Position numbers and translations under genes: made by a program. Source: Colwellia sp. BRX10-3 (GTDB lineage: Bacteria > Pseudomonadota > Gammaproteobacteria > Enterobacterales > Alteromonadaceae). From it: a stretch of DNA of 64,000 bases. The notes under the pieces are model-generated. The model did not search any database. It was not told the origin of the DNA and was given only the letters and a program-made list of their open reading frames with translations. The DNA lies in NCBI RefSeq assembly GCF_014077505.1, contig NZ_JACGWA010000002.1, positions 248,001 to 312,000 on the forward strand, written 5' to 3'. Of this stretch, positions 1-5,543 are shown piece by piece (the stretch's first letter is position 1; each line of letters opens with the position of its first letter).

Positions 1-327
1 AACTTCAGCAAATTTTTCTAGATCGAAAAGCGTCTCAACATCTTGATGGAGTATTTTCAGTGAAAATTTTAAAAAGGTTTTATCGTCAACGTCCAAGGTT
101 AAATATAGCTCTATATTATCATTGCCTTGTAAAACCCATTCAGCTTGGGTTTTATGTTCAAATTCATAGCTATTAACCGCAGTTACTTGAAATTCTTGCG
201 CTCGCAGTGCTGCAGGCAAACCAAAACTGTCAGACATGACAATAATGTCACCTAAGGTGAGCTCTTTAACATTATCGAGTTTGCGCTCTTGCGTTGGTTT
301 TTTGAATATATTTTTAAAAAAACTCAC
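1..327 (-). CDS. Partial unknown protein of the PspA locus (DUF4178/DUF2491-like, YjfK position)
   Basis: The reading frame is open from a GTG at 325-327 to the window edge (109 codons visible, C-terminus missing). The GTG is preceded on the minus strand by GGAG at a good distance (about 7 nt). The product begins VSFFKNIFKKPTQERK and contains LTLGDIIVMSD followed by a beta-rich stretch (WVLQGNDNIELYLTLDVDD). It has no signal peptide or membrane segment in the visible part. It lies just downstream of the PspA-family gene, the position held by yjfK (DUF2491) in E. coli, but the visible sequence reminds me equally of DUF4178 proteins. Function is unknown; a small cytosolic partner of the PspA protein is an inference. 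A terminator-like hairpin separates it from pspA, so it may be transcribed at a lower level. Confidence 0.6.
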   Translation of the reverse strand, partial: MSFFKNIFKKPTQERKLDNVKELTLGDIIVMSDSFGLPAALRAQEFQVTAVNSYEFEHKTQAEWVLQGNDNIELYLTLDVDDKTFLKFSLKILHQDVETLFDLEKFAEV

Positions 328-372
328 TGTCTGCTCCGAATAATAATGGCTAAAAATGGCAATAAATTAAGC

Positions 373-408
373 TAAAAAACCGCTTTGTATCATAGATACA
401 AAGCGGTA
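373..408 (-). terminator. Terminator or attenuator between pspA-like gene and the next gene
   Basis: Perfect inverted repeat ACCGCTTTGTATC / GATACAAAGCGGT (379-391 and 395-407) with a 3-nt loop, followed on the minus strand by a run of six T. This is a canonical Rho-independent terminator for the PspA-family transcript. Because the next gene (1-327) is on the same strand only about 50 bp further on, it may act as a partial terminator inside the unit. Confidence 0.75.
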
Positions 409-423
409 ATAGTAATTTTTGAG

Positions 424-1113
424 CTATTTTTGTTTAGCTTTTAAGCGCTCTAATACTGAATTTGCATTGTTGTCATTAGCACCAATGCCGGCTTCTTTAA
501 GCTTAGCTTCTAGTGAGTTATCTGAATTTTCAGACTCAAGTACTTCAGCTGCTTTCATTCGGTCATCAAATTTTTGTTGCTTAGCTTTAATACGCTCTAA
601 TGAATCTTTAGCGTTTAATAACTTAGAGTTGCTTGATGAGAAGTTATCGGTTATTGCTGACGTCGCTTTTTGTACGCTTTCAGTGGTTTTCACCATAGAC
701 AATTGACGCTTGTATTCAGCAACATGGCGTTCACTCTTTTTCACTAACTCTTTCAAACGCTCAGCATTACCTTGAAAGCTGTCAAGCGCTTGTTGTTGAG
801 TAGTTAATTCATTTTCAAGCGTGGAAATTTTTTCTGCAACAGCCATGGCAAGTTCATCATCACCTTTTTCAAGGGCTTGAACGGCATAGCCTTCATGTTC
901 AACAACTTCACGTTTAATACGCTCAACGTCACGACTAGAAGACATTTGCTGTGCCATAACACCGGTTAAATCACGTTTAGCTTTGGTAAGGTGGTTTTCT
1001 GCGTCACGAATTTCTTGTTCAAAAATGCGCGTAGCATTTGAGTCAATAATTGATTCACCCACTTCACTTGCACCGCCGCGAATTGCGGTCATAATTTTTT
1101 TAAAAATACTCAT
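424..1113 (-). CDS. PspA/IM30-family protein (YjfJ-like)
   Basis: 229 aa, close to the usual length of PspA/IM30 proteins. It begins MSIFKKIMTAIRGGASEVGE, the short amphipathic N-terminus of the family that touches membranes, and continues as almost uninterrupted heptad-rich coiled coil (for example the QEIRDAENHLTKAKRDL region, then long Glu/Lys/Gln helices to about residue 150) with a charged C-terminal tail ending VLERLKAKQK. PspA-family proteins oligomerise on the inner membrane and protect it under stress. It is the second gene after a DUF2170 gene, as in the E. coli yjfI-yjfJ pair, so it is the YjfJ type and not the pspF/sigma-54 controlled PspA. AGGAGT lies a few bases upstream of the ATG. 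Whether it protects membranes here is inference. Confidence 0.88.
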   Translation of the reverse strand: MSIFKKIMTAIRGGASEVGESIIDSNATRIFEQEIRDAENHLTKAKRDLTGVMAQQMSSSRDVERIKREVVEHEGYAVQALEKGDDELAMAVAEKISTLENELTTQQQALDSFQGNAERLKELVKKSERHVAEYKRQLSMVKTTESVQKATSAITDNFSSSNSKLLNAKDSLERIKAKQQKFDDRMKAAEVLESENSDNSLEAKLKEAGIGANDNNANSVLERLKAKQK

Positions 1114-1136
1114 AATAATACTCCTAAGGTGGCTGC

Positions 1137-1550
1137 TTAAATTAAGTAATCACTCATGTCGTCAATAATTTCTAGCGCATTGTTACTTAATACGGCTAGT
1201 TCGTGTTCGATATCATCAAATGTTGAGCTAATAGCTAGCGCACCAAAAATGACATATTTATCACCAATTTTTGAAAATGAAGATAATGGCATAGGTATGT
1301 TCATCTCTAGCATACTGACATGCATCTCATTCATTTTACTTGATTTAACTTCTTCTTCACCCCAGAGGTAGGTGATACAAAGAATTTGATCATCAGTTAC
1401 CGAAACAAAAATTGGTAACTCTTCACGGCCAAATACCGTTATTTGTAGTACATCAACTTCACCTGAAATAGGTTGGCAATCAAAAACCATCCCGGTGTCT
1501 GAATTGTCGGCCAAAGTATTCAGGTAGTCAGCTATCTTATGAATATTCAT
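1137..1550 (-). CDS. DUF2170 family protein (YjfI-like)
   Basis: 137 aa from the ATG at 1550, which has GAGG 6 nt upstream on the minus strand; an ATG four codons earlier overlaps that ribosome binding site and is less likely. The product is acidic, has no signal peptide, and reads as one alpha/beta domain (VDVLQITVFGREELPIFVSV, then ILCITYLWGEEEV). YjfI-type DUF2170 proteins are found next to PspA-family genes; their role is not established and a regulatory or chaperone-like partnership with the PspA protein is an inference. It is the first gene of the DUF2170-PspA unit and is preceded by a predicted promoter flanked by two copies of a 13-bp palindrome, the best evidence of tight control in this locus. 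Confidence 0.82.
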   Translation of the reverse strand: MNIHKIADYLNTLADNSDTGMVFDCQPISGEVDVLQITVFGREELPIFVSVTDDQILCITYLWGEEEVKSSKMNEMHVSMLEMNIPMPLSSFSKIGDKYVIFGALAISSTFDDIEHELAVLSNNALEIIDDMSDYLI

Positions 1551-1608
1551 GTAATTCCTCATGCTCTAATAAGTAGCGTAAAAATCAGTGATACTGTTTT
1601 TACTTAAC

Positions 1609-1621
1609 GACATATTATGTC
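1609..1621. promoter_or_regulatory. Candidate operator, copy 1 of 3 (GACATATTATGTC)
   Basis: Near-perfect palindrome GACAT-ATT-ATGTC, just downstream of the predicted minus-strand promoter of the DUF2170-PspA unit. The same 13-mer recurs at 1645-1657 and, as its exact reverse complement, at 5445-5457. The regulator that would bind it is not in the window. Confidence 0.6.
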
Positions 1622-1631
1622 GTATTGGGTT

Positions 1632-1659
1632 AATTTAGCATTGTGACATATTATGTCAA
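1632..1659 (-). promoter_or_regulatory. Predicted sigma-70 promoter of the DUF2170-PspA unit
   Basis: Reading the minus strand, TTGACA (1659-1654) is followed after 16 nt by TAAATT (1637-1632). The TTGACA overlaps operator copy 2 and operator copy 1 lies about 11 bp past the -10, an arrangement typical of repression by two dimers. It is placed about 80 bp upstream of the start at 1550. Confidence 0.5.
1645..1657. promoter_or_regulatory. Candidate operator, copy 2 of 3 (extended TGACATATTATGTCA)
   Basis: The 13-mer GACATATTATGTC extends here to a 15-bp palindrome TGACAT-ATT-ATGTCA (1644-1658). It overlaps the predicted -35 box. Centre-to-centre distance to copy 1 is 36 bp, about three and a half helical turns. 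Confidence 0.62.
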
Positions 1660-1704
1660 GTGCTAATTCATTTTATTTCTTAATTTATCTTAATTTAATT
1701 ATTA

Positions 1705-3411
1705 TCATTGTAAATGGGCATTATTTAATCCTTGCTGATCTTGCCATGCTTGCTGATGTAGCTGGTAAATGGCATGGCTACCAAGATAATTAATCGGTAC
1801 CGCTTCGCTATCTAGATAAAAATCGCGAGAAAATTCAAAGGCATTCATCACCATAGGTAAGGTTAACCAATGGTGTGAAACTGGCAGTTCTGGTAAGTTG
1901 TTAAGTCTCGTTAAAGGACCTGCGCCCATTTTACTCGCAATAGTCCAGCCCCATTCGCCAAAACTAGGTACGTTGTCATGATATTGCTGAACGGTTGAAT
2001 AGCCTGCAGCTTGAACCGTTTTTCCAATGGCGATAAAGGCATTTTTAGCATGATAAGGGCTGGCCGATTGAATACCAATTAAACCATCGCCTGCCAATAA
2101 CTGCTTTAAGCGGGCGTAAAAGTTAACCGAGTAAAGTTTATTGAGATCCGGATGGCTAGGGTCGGGTAAATCAACAATAATAGCGTCGAAGGTCTGCCGG
2201 CTTTGCAATAATTTATCGATAGCGAGAAAGGCATCAGCAGCAATAATTTCCACGCGTTTATCGCGTAAACTTGCCGCATTTAAGTCTTCAATGGCATTAG
2301 CTAATGATTGCGGTAATTTATCATGTGGATTTTTAAATAGTTCAATAAGCTCATTATCTAAATCAATTAAGGTGACTTTGCTAGGTTGCCATTGTAAAAC
2401 GTCCCTGAGGGCTAAGCCGTCACCACCACCAATAATTAGAATGTTTTCATGACGTGCTGAACCTGCTAACACCGGGCTTACAAGATAACTGTGGTAAATA
2501 AATTCATCTGAAGATGAAAACTGTAAACGACCATTTAGATAGAAGTTAATAATGTTGCCATCGTTGGGCCCCATATTTCGCTGGGTAAAAGTCAGTTGTT
2601 GATATCGGGTTTTGTCACTATAAACCACTTTGTCGAGATAAAGTAAGTTGCTCATTTGACTCAACCAGCTATTACCAAATTGATAAATAGCCATGATCAT
2701 TAACAACAAAACACCATGAGCCGATATTAAGGTTTTTCTCCAGGTCAGCCTTTGCCAATAGTAGAGTATAAATACGATACCGGCGGTTAGGTTTAATGCC
2801 GCGGTTAATGCACTGGCTTTGCTGATGTCTATGGATAATAAAAATATAACCCAAATTGCAGCGCCGATACCTGCGCCGATATAATCAGCACCGTAGATGG
2901 TGCCCAGATTATTTTTGAGATGCTTTTGGTGTATTTCTTCGCGAATACGCGCAATTAGCGGTATTTCCATACCGATAAAAAATCCTAAAATTAAACCGAA
3001 AAAGTAAGGGCTATTAAAAGCAATAAAGCTCAGTTGTTTAAATAAGCCACCACGTGGGTATGCATCTGGGGGCAAGTTGAACATTGAGCCTAATATTTCA
3101 GGGAAGGTCTGGGTTAGGGCGATTAGGCCGCCAATAATCAATATTGAGCTGCTACCTAAAAACGCAATGGTAAGCTCTAACCAAACAAAACCATTAAAAG
3201 CGCATTGAATTTTTCGTGCCGCAAAAGCACCTAAACCCATAGCGACAATCATCAGGCCGATCATGGCATATATGGTGCTTTCCATAATGCCAAGCACTCG
3301 ACCAGCATAATGCGATAAAAGGTATTCGTATATCAGCCCGCAACCCGCTAAAACAGCCATAGTTAAAATCAGGAGAACATCGTCCCAAAGTCTATTTCTG
3401 TTGATTATCAT
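1705..3411 (-). CDS. Membrane-anchored spermidine-synthase-like aminopropyltransferase
   Basis: About 568 aa in two parts. Residues 1 to about 235 hold seven or so hydrophobic segments (LLILTMAVLAGCGLIYEYLL, then IYAMIGLMIVAMGLGAFAA and others). Residues about 260 to 490 form a class I methyltransferase-fold spermidine synthase domain with the SAM-type loop ILIIGGGDGLALRDVL and the catalytic-loop equivalent IIVDLPDPSHPDLNKLYS. Classical SpeE transfers an aminopropyl group from decarboxylated SAM to putrescine; the acceptor of this membrane form is unknown. I chose the ATG at 3411 because AGGA lies 6 nt upstream; the ATG at 3417 is directly against that site. It follows the DUF350 gene in one unit, an association also known for glutathionylspermidine-synthase-like yjfC loci. 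Polyamine modification of an envelope component is inference. Confidence 0.85.
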   Translation of the reverse strand: MIINRNRLWDDVLLILTMAVLAGCGLIYEYLLSHYAGRVLGIMESTIYAMIGLMIVAMGLGAFAARKIQCAFNGFVWLELTIAFLGSSSILIIGGLIALTQTFPEILGSMFNLPPDAYPRGGLFKQLSFIAFNSPYFFGLILGFFIGMEIPLIARIREEIHQKHLKNNLGTIYGADYIGAGIGAAIWVIFLLSIDISKASALTAALNLTAGIVFILYYWQRLTWRKTLISAHGVLLLMIMAIYQFGNSWLSQMSNLLYLDKVVYSDKTRYQQLTFTQRNMGPNDGNIINFYLNGRLQFSSSDEFIYHSYLVSPVLAGSARHENILIIGGGDGLALRDVLQWQPSKVTLIDLDNELIELFKNPHDKLPQSLANAIEDLNAASLRDKRVEIIAADAFLAIDKLLQSRQTFDAIIVDLPDPSHPDLNKLYSVNFYARLKQLLAGDGLIGIQSASPYHAKNAFIAIGKTVQAAGYSTVQQYHDNVPSFGEWGWTIASKMGAGPLTRLNNLPELPVSHHWLTLPMVMNAFEFSRDFYLDSEAVPINYLGSHAIYQLHQQAWQDQQGLNNAHLQ

Positions 3412-3452
3412 GGACATTCCTAGCTTGAGTTATTTGCTTTTAAATGGCAGGA

Positions 3453-3487
3453 AAGGAATCAAGCGCATAAGTTGCGCTTGATTCCTT
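3453..3487. repeat. 15-bp perfect hairpin between DUF350 and spermidine-synthase-like genes
   Basis: AAGGAATCAAGCGCA (3453-3467) and its exact reverse complement (3473-3487) with a 5-nt loop. Neither strand has a T-run after the stem, so this is not a standard Rho-independent terminator. In an intra-operon gap of about 90 bp it could set mRNA processing or stability, or be a protein-binding cruciform. Confidence 0.7.
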
Positions 3488-3509
3488 AAATAGAACAGGT
3501 GCGATAACG

Positions 3510-4412
3510 TTATGACATTAACGCGGTTAAAATAAGTGCGATAGAAATACTGATTGCCATTTCAACACTCGCAACACCAATATTATGTTGCTGGTCTACT
3601 TCTTCAACTAAGTTGATGCCCATAAGGACTAGGCGCTTGGCAATTGAAGTGAGTAGGGCGACCAATAAGGTCATGATCATACCAAAGACTAACCAGCCAA
3701 CTAAGTTAACCAATAAGGTATCTGGGCTATAGGTTAAAAAGTGACTCGCTGCGGTTACGGCTAAGGCGGTACTAATAGCTTGGCCAGCGTAGCGAATGGC
3801 TAATGCAACATGACCTTCAGCAAAAGCATTTTGCATACTGTGGTTTTTATTGTTTTTCGCGTACTGACGCTCTTTAATACGAGTAACTAACACTAACATG
3901 GCTTGTGAAACAATAAAGCCGGCAGCGATGGCAGTAAATGTGCTGATATCTAAGCCATAAACCCAGAGTAATACAGCACGAATAACAATTGCTGTGGCAA
4001 TAGCACCAGAAGCATCGACGATACCAACAGCAATATTACGTGCTTTAATTTGCGCGTTTTTATCAATTTTATTTAAAGCAAAACGGTCATGAAAAACTCG
4101 GCCAATTTTAATCAAAATTAAACCAAAAATTCCGTAACTGGCCATGCCGATAATTTCCATTAAGTAACTATCAGCATTTTCACCACTAATGGCACCTGTT
4201 AATACGATGCCCAGCGCAGCAACACTGCCGGCAACGCTAATACCAAAGGCAAAATTATCTTCTTTGGCAAGTTCATCGGTTGAGTTTACTTTTGCTGATA
4301 AACCACTGATGAAGCGCATAGCGCCAAGTAATATAATGGCAATAGTAATATCGATAGCTAAGAAGATTAATAGCTCTATATTTAGTCCGGTTATTTCAAT
4401 AAATGTATTCAT
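3510..4412 (-). CDS. Tandem DUF350 membrane protein (YjfL-like)
   Basis: 300 aa with about eight hydrophobic segments arranged as two similar halves. The first carries LELLIFLAIDITIAIILLG-type and FAFGISVAGSVAALGIVLTG helices; the second carries HVALAIRYAGQAISTALAVT and LLVNLVGWLVFGMIMTLLVA. E. coli YjfL has a single DUF350 unit of about 130 aa, so this is a duplicated version. DUF350 proteins are inner-membrane proteins of unknown activity that recur beside PspA-family and glutathionylspermidine-synthase-like genes. The start ATG sits 8 bp after the stop of the upstream lipoprotein gene, and the TAG stop overlaps the AGGG ribosome binding site, so the two are probably translationally coupled. 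Confidence 0.85.
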   Translation of the reverse strand: MNTFIEITGLNIELLIFLAIDITIAIILLGAMRFISGLSAKVNSTDELAKEDNFAFGISVAGSVAALGIVLTGAISGENADSYLMEIIGMASYGIFGLILIKIGRVFHDRFALNKIDKNAQIKARNIAVGIVDASGAIATAIVIRAVLLWVYGLDISTFTAIAAGFIVSQAMLVLVTRIKERQYAKNNKNHSMQNAFAEGHVALAIRYAGQAISTALAVTAASHFLTYSPDTLLVNLVGWLVFGMIMTLLVALLTSIAKRLVLMGINLVEEVDQQHNIGVASVEMAISISIALILTALMS

Positions 4413-4420
4413 ATTTATCC

Positions 4421-5398
4421 CTACTTTCCACGTCTAAAGCTACGTGACGTTGTGCTTTTACTGTTTCTAAAGCTAGCATTTTTTCCGCTTTTACTTGATT
4501 TTGCATAAGCGCTTTTATTGGTGGTTTTGCTAGCAAATCGATTGGCACTGGTTTGTGCACTTTTACTTTGACTAGAGATACTTGACGCGCCCGTTCTATT
4601 TTTACTATAGGCACTGGTGTATTTTTGGCCACGGCTTTGAAATGATTTTTTGGTACGGGTATCTAAATCATTTTGCTTACGCAGCTGATCGGGTGAACTG
4701 TAGCGCTTGCGGCCATAATCATTGTAATAACTATAATTTCGGCCACGGCCCCAATCATTATAACTGGTTCGGCGAGAGCCAAATACATCACCCATCATAG
4801 AGTACATACCATACCAAGCCCAAAACGACATCCCATTAGAGCCAGACGTCCAACTACCGTATGATGGATTGCCGATTAGTTGTTCTCCGGTGCCAAAGTC
4901 TTGCGCCTTATTAGCCGCCATACTTTGTGCTTTGGACATAGCGTTAACCCGCGGTAAACTACCATCAGACATATCGGCTAATACATTAAGTGGATCACTT
5001 AAAGCATCAGAATACAAAACCGGATCGGCTGCTTGATAAAGATTTAAAAGTTCATCATAAATAGCTTGAGAGCTCTCAAACATTTGAGGCTGATTTTTTA
5101 CCGTGTTTAATCGCTCAACTAAAGCAACAAACATCGGGCCTTTTGTGCCAGTGTCTTTTAGAAACTCGTCAATTAATGGTTTATAACTTGGTTTGCTTTG
5201 AAGTAATCTTTCTCCGTATTGGCTAATTAAATTAGCATTACGAACTTGCCCGTCAGCAAGTGATTGAGCAAGTAATTCAATACGTTGTTCAGTGAGTGGG
5301 ATTTGTTGGGTGATTTGCTCTTTTATTGGATCTCCACAAGCGGAGAGCAATAACATTAGCAAGAGTATCATTGATTTTAGCGGCTGCATTCCTGCCAT
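4421..5398 (-). CDS. Lipoprotein with basic Ser-rich disordered tail, first gene of the DUF350 unit
   Basis: 325 aa from the ATG at 5398, which has GAGG 5 nt upstream. An upstream ATG at 5449 lies inside the candidate operator and is therefore unlikely. The N-terminus has a hydrophobic stretch ending in the lipobox LLSAC, so the protein should be lipid-anchored after Cys. Residues up to about 165 look folded and helical. After that comes a Trp/Tyr/Gly/Arg-rich stretch (SFWAWYGMYSMMGDVFG, DWGRGRNYSYYNDYGRKRY), and the last 90 residues are Ser/Lys/Arg/Thr/Gln-rich and probably disordered, ending SRSFRRGK. It occupies the place of yjfM (DUF1190) in the E. coli locus but I see no clear DUF1190 similarity. 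Function unknown; a cationic envelope lipoprotein is what the sequence shows. Confidence 0.78.
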   Translation of the reverse strand: MAGMQPLKSMILLLMLLLSACGDPIKEQITQQIPLTEQRIELLAQSLADGQVRNANLISQYGERLLQSKPSYKPLIDEFLKDTGTKGPMFVALVERLNTVKNQPQMFESSQAIYDELLNLYQAADPVLYSDALSDPLNVLADMSDGSLPRVNAMSKAQSMAANKAQDFGTGEQLIGNPSYGSWTSGSNGMSFWAWYGMYSMMGDVFGSRRTSYNDWGRGRNYSYYNDYGRKRYSSPDQLRKQNDLDTRTKKSFQSRGQKYTSAYSKNRTGASSISSQSKSAQTSANRFASKTTNKSAYAKSSKSGKNASFRNSKSTTSRSFRRGK

Positions 5399-5444
5399 AG
5401 TGTCCTCAAAAATGCTATGGTTATCATTCATTAGTATCACTTTT

Positions 5445-5457
5445 GACATAATATGTC
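5445..5457. promoter_or_regulatory. Candidate operator, copy 3 of 3 (GACATAATATGTC)
   Basis: Exact reverse complement of copies 1 and 2. It lies 47 bp upstream of the lipoprotein start at 5398 on the minus strand and about 87 bp upstream of the divergent glnE start. On the minus strand it contains TATTAT, which could serve as a -10 box, so a bound repressor would block the promoter of the lipoprotein-DUF350-synthase unit. Confidence 0.6.
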
Positions 5458-5543
5458 TATGTTTTTAGGTGTATCAGTGAAATTAGTTTATTACTCATTA
5501 TTAATTATTATCATTTGTTATTGTAACTTTTATCGAGGATAGC

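Noticed and set aside
231-247. GACAT-N7-ATGTC inside the yjfK-like coding region as a fourth operator
   Set aside because: The half-sites are the same but the spacing is 7 and not 3 bp, and it lies in coding sequence, so chance is more likely.
4396-4632. 78-codon minus-strand frame overlapping the lipoprotein gene
   Set aside because: It overlaps the lipoprotein gene in another frame; its Lys/Val-rich composition is the shadow of the Ser/Lys-rich tail.
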